Below, piece by piece: positions 34,886-44,384 of a DNA stretch of 64,000 nt (position 1 is its first letter; each line of letters starts with the position of its first letter). The position numbers were made by a program, and so were the translations under genes. Under the pieces are notes generated by a model that saw only the letters and a list, made by a program, of their open reading frames with translations, was not told the DNA's origin and did not search any database. The stretch comes from Thermatribacter sp048814795. GTDB lineage: Bacteria > Atribacterota > Atribacteria > Atribacterales > Thermatribacteraceae. Where the stretch lies: contig CP184673.1 in the NCBI GenBank assembly GCA_048814795.1, positions 682,001 to 746,000 of the forward strand, in the 5' to 3' direction.

Positions 34886-35797
34886 ATGGAAAATAGAGAT
34901 TACGCGGTTCGTTTGGTAGTTGAGGGTAGTGCGGTGGTGGGTTACGTTGCTCGCACCACTTTTTTAGTTGAAAGAGCAAGGAAATTGCACACTACGTTTC
35001 CCATTGCTACTGCCGCTCTGGGCAGGGCGTTGACTTTAGTTTCTCTGATGGGGATAGGCCTCAAAGAAAATCAGCGAGTTACGCTCCAGATTCGCTGTCG
35101 GGGACCTCTGGGCGGCCTTCTGGTGCAGGCCAACTGGAAGGGAGAAGTTAGAGGTTATGTAAGCAATCCCCAGGTTATCCTGCCTTCCCGTAAAGAAGGA
35201 AAACTCAACGTTGAAGAAGCGGTAGGTTCGGGTTCACAGCTTCTGGTGATTAAGGACCTGGGATTACGGGAACCCTATGTAGGTAGCGTTGAGGTTCAGA
35301 GGGGAGGCATAGCGTATGATCTCGCTTATTATTTTGCGCTGTCTGAACAACTTCCTTCCGCCTGTAGCGCTGGAGTTTATGTTGGAAAAAGAGGAGAAGT
35401 GTTGGGGTCTGGAGGATTTATTATTCATACCCCTCAAGGTACGCCCCAGGAAATAATTTCGGTTCTGGAAGCTAATATTGCTTCTCTGGGTGAGGTTAGC
35501 AAAAGGTTATATCGAGGCGCCAGCCCTGAAGAGCTGGCTGAGGAACTTTTTAAGAATCTTCCTTATCGCTTGACAGGGAGAGAGAATCTTCGTTATCATT
35601 GCCACTGCTCCCGGTGGCGTGCAAAACGAGCGCTGCTTCTTCTGGGTGAAGAAGAGCTTGAGGATTTGCTTGCGAAAGAGGGACAGGGAGAAGTTAGCTG
35701 TCCTTTCTGTGGGAAAGTGTATACTTTTAGTGGGGAAGACCTGAGAGAAATGGTGAATTATCTTAAAAACAGGGGCGGAAGTCATGAAGGTTACTAA
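34886..35797 (+). CDS. hslO: Hsp33 redox-regulated chaperone
   Basis: A chaperone of about 303 residues. The N-terminal domain (about 1-220) holds the Hsp33 core (AALGRALT, LQIRCRGPLGG). The C-terminal redox switch has CHC and CPFC separated by about 32 residues, the normal CxC-CxxC arrangement that binds zinc when reduced. It is activated by oxidation and heat-type unfolding. I chose ATG 34886 after the stop of the membrane protein. GTG 34859 would overlap it. Confidence 0.93.
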   Translation: MENRDYAVRLVVEGSAVVGYVARTTFLVERARKLHTTFPIATAALGRALTLVSLMGIGLKENQRVTLQIRCRGPLGGLLVQANWKGEVRGYVSNPQVILPSRKEGKLNVEEAVGSGSQLLVIKDLGLREPYVGSVEVQRGGIAYDLAYYFALSEQLPSACSAGVYVGKRGEVLGSGGFIIHTPQGTPQEIISVLEANIASLGEVSKRLYRGASPEELAEELFKNLPYRLTGRENLRYHCHCSRWRAKRALLLLGEEELEDLLAKEGQGEVSCPFCGKVYTFSGEDLREMVNYLKNRGGSHEGY

Positions 35798-37742
35798 AAT
35801 TGACTATGAGCAGGAACTGAATGAAGAACAGTGTAAAGTGGTTTTCTCTGGAGATGGTCCGAGTTTGGTGATAGCCGGAGCGGGTTCTGGAAAGACCCGT
35901 ACCATAACTTATAGGGTTGCTTATCTTGTGGAGCGCGGTGTTGACTTCCGCAAAATTTTGTTGGTTACCTTTACTAACAAGGCTGCTCGGGAAATGTTGC
36001 ACCGGGTGGAGGCCCTTTTAGGCGTTTCTCTGGAAGGTATTTGGGGTGGCACTTTTCACCACGTTGCCAATATCATTTTGCATCGGGAAGCAAAGAAGGT
36101 TGGCTATCAACCCGGCTATACCATCCTGGACCGTGAGGACCAGAAAGTCTTACTTGAGGGATGCATTGCTGAGGCAGGGATTGATGTTCGCACTCGGCGC
36201 TTTCCCAAGGCAGATTTATTGGGCAATGTCATTTCTTTGCATCGCAACACTTTTCTCAGTATAGAGGATATTCTGGAGAAGTACTACCCCCAGTTTCTGG
36301 AGTTTGCAAATACCATAGCCGGCATTTTTGCTTTGTATCAAGAACGCAAGAGAGAAATGAATATTATGGACTACGATGATTTGCTCTGGTATTTGTGGAC
36401 TCTACTCAAAGAAGACGAAAAGTTGCGCAGAAAGTATGGCACTCTTTTTGAATACGTGCTGGTCGATGAGTATCAGGATACCAATCTTATTCAGGCTGAG
36501 ATAGTCGATTTGCTATCTGAAGAACATCGCAATTTACTGGTGGTGGGAGATGATTCTCAAAGTATTTATTCTTTTCGGGGGGCTAATTTTGCCAATATTC
36601 TGGATTTTCCACGTAAATATCCTGATGCTGCAGTTTACAAACTGGAGACCAATTACCGCAGTACTCCGGAAATTCTCAACCTTGCTAATCGGATTATCCT
36701 GCATAACACAAAGCAGTTTTACAAAACCCTGCGTCCGGTGCGCAGAAGCGGTGAAAAGCCCCAGGTGGTGGCAGCAAAAGACGTACTGGATCAGGCCCGT
36801 TTTGTAGCTACCCGGATTTTGGAACTTCGTCAGGCGGGTTACAGTTTGAATGATATGGCGGTTCTTTATCGAGCCCATTATCAGAGTATGGAGCTTCAGA
36901 TGGAGCTGACTCGCCGGGGTATCCCCTTTGAAGTGCGTTCGGGATTGAGGTTTTTTGAGCAGGCTCATATTAAAGATGTGGTAGCTTATCTCAAGATTGT
37001 TTCCAATCCCCTGGATGAAATTTCCTGGAAGAGAGTATTGAAGATTTATCCGGGCATTGGTAAAGTGACTGCCTCCCGCATTTTTGAAAGGGTTAAGGAA
37101 TCTCCGGATCCTTTCTCGGCCTTGGAGCGCCTGATTGAGGAGAAAGAACTTCCAGCCAACGCTCAAAAAAGTGCAAAGAGTCTTGGGGAACTTCTTTTGC
37201 GATTGGAAGAACTTGAGGCTTCCCCTTCAACCATGATTAAAGAGGTTGTTAACTCTGGTTATAGTGAATATCTGGTAGCCCGGTATCCTGACCACAGGGA
37301 ACGACTGCTGGACCTTGAAGAACTGGCTAATTTTGCTTTTCAGTACCAATCTCTGGACGCCTTTTTGAATGAACTGGCCCTGCTGGGGGAAATGGAGGCA
37401 GAAACTATAGTAGTTGGTGGTATTCCCGATGAAAAACTCACTCTGTCCAGCATTCACCAGGCCAAGGGTCTGGAATGGGATGTGGTTTTTGTTATCTGGC
37501 TGTGTGAGGGCGGATTCCCTTCCTCTTACAGCTTGAAAACCAAGGAGGATATCGAGGAAGAACGCCGGCTTTTTTACGTAGCCTGCACCCGAGCCAAGAA
37601 TCACCTCTTTCTGTGCTATCCTTTGCTGGGTGAAAGTTCTTTTCGGGATGGTCAGTTTATCCGCAAGCCTTCTCGCTTTTTAAAGGAGCTGGATCCTGAC
37701 ACCTATGAAAAGGTAAATCTTACCAGGGAACACCTGTTTTGA
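35784..37742 (+). CDS. UvrD/Rep/PcrA-family superfamily 1 DNA helicase
   Basis: A 652-residue helicase with motif I AGAGSGKTRT, Ia LVTFTNKAAREM, II LVDEYQDTN, III DDSQSIYSFRGA, IV TNYRST, V SIHQAKGLEWDVVFV and VI FYVACTRAK. It unwinds DNA 3' to 5' in repair or replication restart. It is slightly shorter than PcrA and lacks the long C-terminal extension. It overlaps hslO by 14 bases. Whether it is the PcrA/UvrD or Rep equivalent cannot be decided here. Confidence 0.92.
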   Translation: MKVTKIDYEQELNEEQCKVVFSGDGPSLVIAGAGSGKTRTITYRVAYLVERGVDFRKILLVTFTNKAAREMLHRVEALLGVSLEGIWGGTFHHVANIILHREAKKVGYQPGYTILDREDQKVLLEGCIAEAGIDVRTRRFPKADLLGNVISLHRNTFLSIEDILEKYYPQFLEFANTIAGIFALYQERKREMNIMDYDDLLWYLWTLLKEDEKLRRKYGTLFEYVLVDEYQDTNLIQAEIVDLLSEEHRNLLVVGDDSQSIYSFRGANFANILDFPRKYPDAAVYKLETNYRSTPEILNLANRIILHNTKQFYKTLRPVRRSGEKPQVVAAKDVLDQARFVATRILELRQAGYSLNDMAVLYRAHYQSMELQMELTRRGIPFEVRSGLRFFEQAHIKDVVAYLKIVSNPLDEISWKRVLKIYPGIGKVTASRIFERVKESPDPFSALERLIEEKELPANAQKSAKSLGELLLRLEELEASPSTMIKEVVNSGYSEYLVARYPDHRERLLDLEELANFAFQYQSLDAFLNELALLGEMEAETIVVGGIPDEKLTLSSIHQAKGLEWDVVFVIWLCEGGFPSSYSLKTKEDIEEERRLFYVACTRAKNHLFLCYPLLGESSFRDGQFIRKPSRFLKELDPDTYEKVNLTREHLF

Positions 37743-37764
37743 TCGCGGGGTAAGGAGTTTTTTT

Positions 37765-39000
37765 ATGCTTTCTCGAAGAGACTACATACACAACTTTGTG
37801 GTTGATTCCCTGGATTACAGCTTTTTTGCTTTGGCTCTGACTCTTGGCTCTGTTACCACCTTTTTGCCCCTTTTTGCTCGCAAGCTCGGGGCCAGCAATT
37901 TCGAGGTTGGTTTGATACCGGCCATTGCTTACCTGGGCTGGTCTGTGCCTGCCCTGTGGGGTGGGCGTTATTCAAGCCAGCTGGAATTGAAGTTACCTTT
38001 TATTCTGAAGTTTACTTTTCTGGAAAGGCTCCCTTTTCTGGGTCTTGCTCTGGTGGCTTTCTGGTTGGCTCCTCGCTTTGCTTCTCTGGCTCTTTTTTTG
38101 ACCTATCTTTTACTGGGTGTAGCCTGTTTTGCGATGGGTTTTCTGGGGCCTATTTGGATAGAGATGATTGGCAAGGTGATTCATCCCCGACGTCGAGGTC
38201 TTTACTTTGCCCTGGGCAATGGCATAGGGGCTTTGATGGGAATATGGGGCTCGAGAATAGCAGAAGGTTTTTTGAGAGAGTACCCCTTTGCTGCCAATTT
38301 CGGTTACTGCTTTGGTCTGGCCTTTGTAGCTCTGATGGTTTCTTACCTGTTTTTGGTGTTGACGCGGGAGGAGAAGGAACCGGTACACCGCCTGAGTACC
38401 AATATCTGGTCTTCAATTCCCCATATTCTTAAGATGGATCGCAACTTTTCTAACTTTTTAATTGCCCGCTCTTTTCTGGCTCTGGGGATGATGGGTAGTT
38501 CTTTTTATACCGTGTTCACCCTTTCTGCTTTTGGAGTTTCCGATGCAACCATTGCACGTTACAATGCGTTTTTAATGGGTTCTCAGGCTTTGAGCAATTT
38601 TCTGTGGGGGCCTCTTGGCGACAGAGTGGGGCATAAGCTGGTACTCATTTTGGGGGCTTTGTTGGTGGTGTTGAGCAATCTGATAGTTTTGCTCTCTTCG
38701 AGTTATATCGATTTTTTTCTGGCTTTTGCACTTTTTGGAGCTTATTACAGCGCTATATCTGTTGCTGGGGTGGCTATATTGCTTGATTTTGTGCCTCCCA
38801 GGGGTAAAGGAGACTACCTGGGAGTGGGTAGCTTTGTGGCAGGTTTTCCCTCTTTTTTGGCCCCTTTGATTGGGGGTAAATTAGCTGATTTAGCCGGTTA
38901 CAGAAGTACGTTTTTGCTCTCTTTCCTTTTGAACTTGGCGGGATTTTTATGGTTGTTTTTGGGGGTAAAAGAACCTCGGGCTTTTAAAGAAGGAGAGTGA
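37765..39000 (+). CDS. MFS transporter
   Basis: A 411-residue protein with about twelve membrane helices and an MFS organisation, including a basic loop after helix 2 (GGRYSSQLELK) and a central charged loop near residue 205 (REEKEP). The substrate is unknown. It ends 4 bases before cobQ, so co-transcription is likely. Transport of a corrinoid-related compound is a weak inference from that spacing. An AAGGAG site lies 8 bases before the ATG. Confidence 0.8.
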   Translation: MLSRRDYIHNFVVDSLDYSFFALALTLGSVTTFLPLFARKLGASNFEVGLIPAIAYLGWSVPALWGGRYSSQLELKLPFILKFTFLERLPFLGLALVAFWLAPRFASLALFLTYLLLGVACFAMGFLGPIWIEMIGKVIHPRRRGLYFALGNGIGALMGIWGSRIAEGFLREYPFAANFGYCFGLAFVALMVSYLFLVLTREEKEPVHRLSTNIWSSIPHILKMDRNFSNFLIARSFLALGMMGSSFYTVFTLSAFGVSDATIARYNAFLMGSQALSNFLWGPLGDRVGHKLVLILGALLVVLSNLIVLLSSSYIDFFLAFALFGAYYSAISVAGVAILLDFVPPRGKGDYLGVGSFVAGFPSFLAPLIGGKLADLAGYRSTFLLSFLLNLAGFLWLFLGVKEPRAFKEGE

Positions 39001-39004
39001 GGGG

Positions 39005-40516
39005 ATGGGAAAGTTTTTGATGTTTCAAGGTACAGCTTCCTCTGCTGGAAAAAGTGTAATAGCTGCAGGCATGATTCGCCTGTTGCACAACAAGGGGTTC
39101 AAGGTGGCTCCCTTTAAAGCTCAGAACATGTCTTTGAATTCGGGGGTTACTCTGCAGGGAGAGGAGATAGGTAGGGCACAGATATTACAGGCTCAGGCTG
39201 CTTGCATCGAGCCTGATGCTCGTATGAATCCCATCTTGCTTAAGCCTCAGGGTGCAAATAGAATCCAGGTAATCGTAAAGGGAAAAGTGTGGAGAACCTG
39301 TGCTTCTTTTGAATACTACCAATGTGTTGAAGAGCTCTGGAGAGTGGTCAGGGAAAGCCTGGATTCACTGGCTCGGGAATTTGACCTGGTGGTTATAGAA
39401 GGAGCAGGAAGTCCTGCGGAAATCAATCTGCGTCATAAAGACCTGGTGAATATGAGAGTGGCAAGGTACTGTAACGCTCCGGTTATCCTGATAGGTGACA
39501 TAGACCGGGGAGGGGTTTTCGCTTCACTGTATGGGACCTGGGCGCTTTTTGATGAAGAGGAAAGAAAGCTGTTGCGAGGATTTTTGATTAACAAGTTCCG
39601 GGGGGAGCGCAGAATTCTGGAGCCTGCCTTGCAAGAGATAGAAAAATTGACTGGTGTTCCTGTATTGGGGGTTTTGCCTTACCTTGAGTTGCATCTTGAT
39701 GAAGAAGATAGCCTTTCTGAGCATTTAAGGGATAGAAAGAGAAAGAGCCTGCTTGCTGGAGATGTCTTTCGGGTAGGGGTAATCCGACTGCCACATATTG
39801 CAAACTATACCGACTTTCAGCCTCTCGAAAGAGAGCCTTATCTTAAGCTCAGCTATATAACTTCGGCTCGGGAGTTAGCGGGCCTGGATTTGTTAATTAT
39901 TCCTGGAACAAAAAACACTTTTTCCGATCTTGCCTGGCTCAGGGAGCGAGGCTTTAATGAAGCTATAGAGGGATTTCTGAAAGCTGGCGGTTTAGTAATG
40001 GGTATTTGTGGAGGATTTCAGATGCTTGGGGAACGCTTGCTGGATCCCTGGGGTCTCGAATCCCCGGACCATGCAGTTTCCGGCCTGGGTTTTCTTGCCA
40101 TGGAAACTTGTTTTGGCAGAGAGAAGATTCTGCGGCGCGTTGAGGGTCACCTCGCTGGTGAGGCAAGTGCCAGATTTGCAGGTTACGAAATCCATATGGG
40201 CGAAACCCACTTTGAAAAGGAATATCCTCCCTTGCTGGCGATCGAGAAGATTCTGGATCAGAACCTTCAGCGCTTTGAAGGGGTTTGCGTGGGTAAACAG
40301 ATTTTTGGGACTTATGTTCACGGTTTGTTTGATCGGACAAGCTTTAGAAAACGCTTTTTTGACCTCCTGAGGCAGGAAAAGGGATTACCTGCTCTGGAAG
40401 AAGGAGTAACTGTTTCCTGGGAAGAGACCAGGGAAAAGGAACTTGCCAGAATAAGCGAAGTTCTGGAAGAAAACCTGGATCCAAAATTTCTGGACTGCTT
40501 ACTGGCTGGCCAGTAG
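39005..40516 (+). CDS. cobQ: Cobyric acid synthase (adenosylcobyric acid amidotransferase)
   Basis: A 503-residue enzyme that amidates four side chains of adenosylcobyrinate diamide. The N-terminal ATPase domain has GTASSAGKS and AQNMSLNSGV. The C-terminal class I glutamine amidotransferase domain has the catalytic Cys in GICGGFQMLGE and the His in TYVHGLFD. No other cobalamin genes and no cobalamin riboswitch are in the window. Its 3' end overlaps the convergent MATE gene by 18 bases. Confidence 0.95.
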   Translation: MGKFLMFQGTASSAGKSVIAAGMIRLLHNKGFKVAPFKAQNMSLNSGVTLQGEEIGRAQILQAQAACIEPDARMNPILLKPQGANRIQVIVKGKVWRTCASFEYYQCVEELWRVVRESLDSLAREFDLVVIEGAGSPAEINLRHKDLVNMRVARYCNAPVILIGDIDRGGVFASLYGTWALFDEEERKLLRGFLINKFRGERRILEPALQEIEKLTGVPVLGVLPYLELHLDEEDSLSEHLRDRKRKSLLAGDVFRVGVIRLPHIANYTDFQPLEREPYLKLSYITSARELAGLDLLIIPGTKNTFSDLAWLRERGFNEAIEGFLKAGGLVMGICGGFQMLGERLLDPWGLESPDHAVSGLGFLAMETCFGREKILRRVEGHLAGEASARFAGYEIHMGETHFEKEYPPLLAIEKILDQNLQRFEGVCVGKQIFGTYVHGLFDRTSFRKRFFDLLRQEKGLPALEEGVTVSWEETREKELARISEVLEENLDPKFLDCLLAGQ

Positions 40517-41908
40517 TTCTTCTTTGCCTTCCTGAGCGGGTATTTCTCTTTTCACCAGGATTTTATTTTCCCAGCGTCCACTCCGGTAATAGGCAAGGGC
40601 CACCAGAAAGCCAGCCACAGGGCCTATGGCCATACCAATCCAGATACCCTTTGCTCCAAGCTGAAAGTAGATGCTCAGAAGCCAGGAGAAGGGCAGTCTG
40701 ATAAGCCACAGGGAAATCAAAGTGTTGATCATGGTTTGCACGGTATCCCCGGCTCCTCTTAAAAATCCGTTAATGGCAAACATCAGTGAGAAAGGAATGT
40801 AAGAAAAAGCCGCAATTTGCAAGTATTCTTTACCGATGGCGATTACTTTTTCCTCAGTAATGAATATCCGAATCAGGTTTTCCGCTTTAAAAAAGACCAA
40901 AGTTGCAATGGGTAGGGCAAAGCAAAAGGCTATTATTGTTCCCCAACGAAATACCTCTCGAGAACGCTGGTAATCCCCAAAGCCCAGGTTCTGGCCAGCT
41001 ACCGAGGAAATGGCAACACTTATGGTCATGGCAGGAAGGAAAGAGAACTGGTCGATGCGGGTAGCTGCTCCGTAAGCGGCTACTACCTTTTCTCCAAAAA
41101 GGTTGACCAGGGAAGTCATGGCCAGAATGCCCAGTGATACAATGCTTTGTTGTACCCCGGCAGGCATTCCCAGACGGAACATAGTGGTGATAATCGGCCA
41201 ATCCCACCAGTTACTTTTTATATGCAGGGGAATAATATTGAGCTTAAAAAGCACGAAAAGGCCAATCACGCCCGATATTCCCTGGGCGATGGTTGTGGCC
41301 AGGGCTGCACCTGCTACTCCCAGAGGGGGAAAGGGTCCGATACCCAGAATCATCAATGGGTCCAGGACAATGTTGATGATGGTAGCATAAATGAGGAGGT
41401 AGAGAGGGGTTTTGGCATCGCCCATGCCTCGCAAGATACTGCTGATTGCGTTGTAAAGGAAGAGAAAAGGCAGGCCCCAGAAGATTATGGTCAGGTACTG
41501 AGAAGCCAGCTGTTTGATGGTTTCTGGAGTGCGAATAGCTTCCAGAATAGCCAGGTGGAGTTTGATGCCCACAATGGCCAGAATTATTCCCAGAAGAGTA
41601 AGTAAAACCAGAGCATTAACCACCGTTTTTCGAACTTCTTCGTCTTTTCTGGCACCCAGGTACTGAGCTACCATTATGTTGGCGCCCATTCCCAGCCCAA
41701 AGACGAAGGAAATGAGTATAAAAAGCACAGGGAAACCCACCGAAACTGCTCCCAGTGCTTCGGCTCCCAGGAAGCGTCCTACCCAGATGCTGTCTACCGT
41801 GTTATAAAAAGTCTGCAGGAGATTCCCCGCCAACATGGGCAATGAAAAAAGTATTAGATGTCGGGGGATATTGCCCTGAGTAAAATCGGTTATGTTTTTG
41901 GGCCGCAT
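40499..41908 (-). CDS. MATE family efflux transporter
   Basis: A 469-residue protein with about twelve helices. The N-terminal PMLAGNLLQTFYNTVDSIWV and the later AATRIDQFSFLPAM are typical of the NorM/DinF-like MATE family. These pumps export drugs or metabolites using Na+ or H+. It is transcribed against cobQ. An AAAGGAG site lies 6 bases before the ATG. The substrate is unknown. Confidence 0.9.
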   Translation of the reverse strand: MRPKNITDFTQGNIPRHLILFSLPMLAGNLLQTFYNTVDSIWVGRFLGAEALGAVSVGFPVLFILISFVFGLGMGANIMVAQYLGARKDEEVRKTVVNALVLLTLLGIILAIVGIKLHLAILEAIRTPETIKQLASQYLTIIFWGLPFLFLYNAISSILRGMGDAKTPLYLLIYATIINIVLDPLMILGIGPFPPLGVAGAALATTIAQGISGVIGLFVLFKLNIIPLHIKSNWWDWPIITTMFRLGMPAGVQQSIVSLGILAMTSLVNLFGEKVVAAYGAATRIDQFSFLPAMTISVAISSVAGQNLGFGDYQRSREVFRWGTIIAFCFALPIATLVFFKAENLIRIFITEEKVIAIGKEYLQIAAFSYIPFSLMFAINGFLRGAGDTVQTMINTLISLWLIRLPFSWLLSIYFQLGAKGIWIGMAIGPVAGFLVALAYYRSGRWENKILVKREIPAQEGKEELLASQ

Positions 41909-42033
41909 GTGCTACTCCTTTTCTTTAAATTCTTCGGTGTATGAACAGAATATTCTCTCACAAAGCTCTGGGTTTTGCAATTGAAGAGTACTTAGGTACT
42001 TGACGTGGTCTTTTTTTCAAGCTCCTGGGAAAT

Positions 42034-42085
42034 TTGACAGAGGTTTAATTTGGGAAGTATGGGGTATTGCCTGAGCAGTTATAAT
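42034..42085 (+). promoter_or_regulatory. Candidate promoter elements upstream of the PAC2 gene
   Basis: The 264-base gap between the divergent MATE and PAC2 genes holds a perfect -35 TTGACA at 42034-42039 and a perfect -10 TATAAT at 42080-42085, but they are 40 bases apart and so do not form one promoter. TATAAT lacks a good -35, and TTGACA is followed 18 bases later only by TATGGG. One of them is probably used for PAC2 transcription. I see nothing else in the gap. Confidence 0.35.
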
Positions 42086-42172
42086 TAGATAGGGTTTTGT
42101 TTCGAGTTCAAGATTTATCAAGGAAAGGTTTGTTCAGGTTTCCTACTTGGGGAATAGAGGTGAACTTCAGAG

Positions 42173-43033
42173 TTGGAAGAGCTTATTTTTTACGAACGAC
42201 CTAAACTTAAGAAAGCCTGCATGGTGATTGGTTTTTCAGGTTGGATGGATGGGGGAGGGGTTTCTTCGGGTAGTATTTCTCTTTTACGGGATTCGATAAA
42301 AACCAGGCCCCTTGCCGAAATTGACTCTCGCAATTTTTATATTTTGAACTTTCCAGGCACTATGGAAGAAGTAGCCCAATTTCGTCCCTACACTGTTTTG
42401 GAGGGTGGCCTGGTAAAGAGTTTTGAGTATCCGCGTAACGAATTCTCTTATTCTGAAGAACATAACCTGGTGTTCTTTTTTGGTAAAGAACCCAATTTCA
42501 GATGGGAGGACTTTTGCAATCATCTTTTGACTGTGGCTGAAGAAGTGGGAGTGGAACGCATTTTTTTTGTGGGTAGCTTTAGCGGTCTTACTCCTCATAC
42601 TCGGGAACCGAGGCTGTATTGCAGTTTCTCGCACGAAAGGCTGAAGGAAGAACTTGCGTCTTTTGGTGTTCGTTTTTCAGATTATGAGGGGCCAGCCAGT
42701 ATAGCTACCCTGCTTCTTCTTCGCTCTCGGGAAAGAAGCATAGAAATGTTTAGCGTGGCGGTGGAAATACCCATGTATGTTAGAGCCGCCAACCCCAAGG
42801 GTATCCGGGCAGCCTTGCGGTTCATAGTGCCCTTTTTGGGAATCGAAGTTGACTGGGCTGAGCTTGACAAACTCTGTGATGATTTTGAACGCAATGTGGA
42901 TGAGCTGGTGAAGCAGTATCCTGATCTGGAACAGCAGATCAGGAAACTTGAAGAAAACTATGACAAGGAAATACTTGGCGATGACCAGAGTTTCAAGGAT
43001 TGGTTGCGCAGGCACGGCATTGATACCATTTAG
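42173..43033 (+). CDS. PAC2 family protein
   Basis: A 286-residue soluble protein with PAC2 (proteasome-assembly-chaperone-like) features: VIGFSGWMDGG near the N-terminus, FFVGSFSGLTPHTREPRL and YEGPASIATLLL. Archaeal and actinobacterial relatives interact with proteasomes, but the function in other bacteria is unknown. The C-terminal 60 residues are predicted helical with heptad-like Leu/Ile. TTG start with GAGGTGA about 11 bases upstream. Confidence 0.8.
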   Translation: MEELIFYERPKLKKACMVIGFSGWMDGGGVSSGSISLLRDSIKTRPLAEIDSRNFYILNFPGTMEEVAQFRPYTVLEGGLVKSFEYPRNEFSYSEEHNLVFFFGKEPNFRWEDFCNHLLTVAEEVGVERIFFVGSFSGLTPHTREPRLYCSFSHERLKEELASFGVRFSDYEGPASIATLLLLRSRERSIEMFSVAVEIPMYVRAANPKGIRAALRFIVPFLGIEVDWAELDKLCDDFERNVDELVKQYPDLEQQIRKLEENYDKEILGDDQSFKDWLRRHGIDTI

Positions 43034-43062
43034 TAAAATATAAAACAAAAAGATGGAATTCG

Positions 43063-43091
43063 TTGACAGCTGGCGAATAACCATTTATAAT
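43063..43091 (+). promoter_or_regulatory. Consensus sigma-70 promoter for secE-nusG-ribosomal protein genes
   Basis: TTGACA (43063-43068), exactly 17 bases, TATAAT (43086-43091): a perfect consensus promoter. Transcription would begin near 43098, about 70 bases before secE. Such strength fits a ribosomal protein operon. Confidence 0.85.
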
Positions 43092-43167
43092 TGCCCAGTA
43101 AATTTGTTGAACCTTACCTCGAATTTTTTGTTGCTTTTACCTTGGCAAAAAGGATGGGTGAAAAGAT

Positions 43168-43362
43168 TTGTTAAAGTGGTTTCGTTCTTTAAGAAATTAT
43201 TTCAGGGATGCCTGGGGAGAACTGCGCAAAGTAAGCTGGCCAGGCCGTAAAGAACTCCTGGCGAGCACCGTCACCGTGCTGGTGGTGATTGCAATAATGG
43301 GTGTTTTCCTCGGTGTTGTGGACTTGGTGCTCACCTCATTGATGAGTTTTTATCTTAAGTGA
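43168..43362 (+). CDS. secE: Preprotein translocase subunit SecE
   Basis: A 64-residue protein with the SecE signature FRDAWGELRKVSWPGRKELLAST and one C-terminal membrane helix. This is the short one-helix form. It stabilises SecY in the Sec translocon. TTG start after GGATGGGTGA. It lies directly upstream of nusG, as in most bacteria. Confidence 0.93.
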   Translation: MLKWFRSLRNYFRDAWGELRKVSWPGRKELLASTVTVLVVIAIMGVFLGVVDLVLTSLMSFYLK

Positions 43363-43395
43363 TGATCACGGGAGTTGGGGGTTAAGCAGAAAGAG

Positions 43396-43920
43396 ATGGA
43401 AAAAAGGTGGTATGTGGTTCATACTCTGGCAGGTAGCGAGCATAAAGTTAAAGCAAACCTGGAGCGTCGAATTGCCTCGATGGGTATGCAGGATCAGATT
43501 TTCAGAGTAGTGGTGCCTATGGAGGAAACCATTGAGGTGAAAAGGGGAAAGAAGCGTTTTACCAAGAAAAAGGTTTTTCCGGGTTACGTGATGGTGGAGA
43601 TGATCATGAATGATCGTTCCTGGTACGTGGTTCGTAACACTCCGGGAGTCACTGGTTTTGTGGGTTCAGGGATGAAGCCAGAACCTCTTAATGACGAGGA
43701 AGTAAAGGTTATTTTGCGCCAGACGGGGGTAGAAAAAGGCAAACCCCGTCTGGACATCGAAAAAGGAGAAGCAGTCAAAGTTATTGCTGGTCCTTTCCTC
43801 AACTATACTGGCGTGGTGGAAAATGTGGATCATGAAAAGGGCAAAGTGGTGGTTCTGTTATCTGTTTTCGGGCGTGAGACCCCTGTAGAACTCGACTTTT
43901 CGGATATAGAGAAACTTTAG
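43396..43920 (+). CDS. nusG: Transcription termination/antitermination factor NusG
   Basis: A NusG of about 174 residues. The NGN domain begins WYVVHTLAGSEHKVK and contains KVFPGYVMVEM. The C-terminal KOW domain (about 120-174) has VIAGPFLNYTGVVE and FGRETPVELDF. It binds RNA polymerase and links it to Rho or ribosomes. I chose ATG 43396 because NusG proteins usually start a few residues before WY. TTG 43375 would add seven residues but lies against its own GGGAG. Confidence 0.95.
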   Translation: MEKRWYVVHTLAGSEHKVKANLERRIASMGMQDQIFRVVVPMEETIEVKRGKKRFTKKKVFPGYVMVEMIMNDRSWYVVRNTPGVTGFVGSGMKPEPLNDEEVKVILRQTGVEKGKPRLDIEKGEAVKVIAGPFLNYTGVVENVDHEKGKVVVLLSVFGRETPVELDFSDIEKL

Positions 43921-43935
43921 TGAGGTGGATTTTTC

Positions 43936-44364
43936 ATGGCTAAAAAAGTTGTTGCGGTGGTTAAGCTTCAGATTCCTGGTGGTATGGCAACTCCAGCCCC
44001 GCCAGTAGGTCCTGCTCTTGGTCAGCATGGTGTTAATATAATGGAATTTTGCAAAGCTTTTAATGCTCAAACCGAAAAGGATAGAGGAGTGCTTACTCCA
44101 GTTGAGATAACCATTTATCAGGATCGTTCTTTCAGTTTTGTTTGCAAAACTCCTCCAGCTTCTTTTCTCATCAAGCAGGCTCTGGGTATAGAGAAAGGTT
44201 CAGGTGAACCCAACCGGGTGAAGGTGGGTAAAATAACCCGTTCTAAGATTAAAGAAATTGCTGAAAAGAAAATGGCAGATCTTAACGCCAACGATATAGA
44301 GGCGGCGATGCGTATCATTGAAGGTACTGCCCGGAGCATGGGTGTAGAGGTAGTTGAGGGTTAA
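43936..44364 (+). CDS. rplK: Ribosomal protein L11
   Basis: A 142-residue L11 with the N-terminal VKLQIPGGMATPAPPVGPAL and C-terminal rRNA-binding GTARSMGVEV segments. It binds the GTPase-associated region of 23S rRNA together with L10/L12. TGAGGTGG precedes the ATG. Confidence 0.97.
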   Translation: MAKKVVAVVKLQIPGGMATPAPPVGPALGQHGVNIMEFCKAFNAQTEKDRGVLTPVEITIYQDRSFSFVCKTPPASFLIKQALGIEKGSGEPNRVKVGKITRSKIKEIAEKKMADLNANDIEAAMRIIEGTARSMGVEVVEG

Positions 44365-44384
44365 GAGTAAAGGGAGTGAACAAA

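Noticed and set aside
38900..39010. Cobalamin riboswitch before cobQ
   Set aside because: Only 4 bases separate cobQ from the MFS gene, so there is no room for an aptamer.
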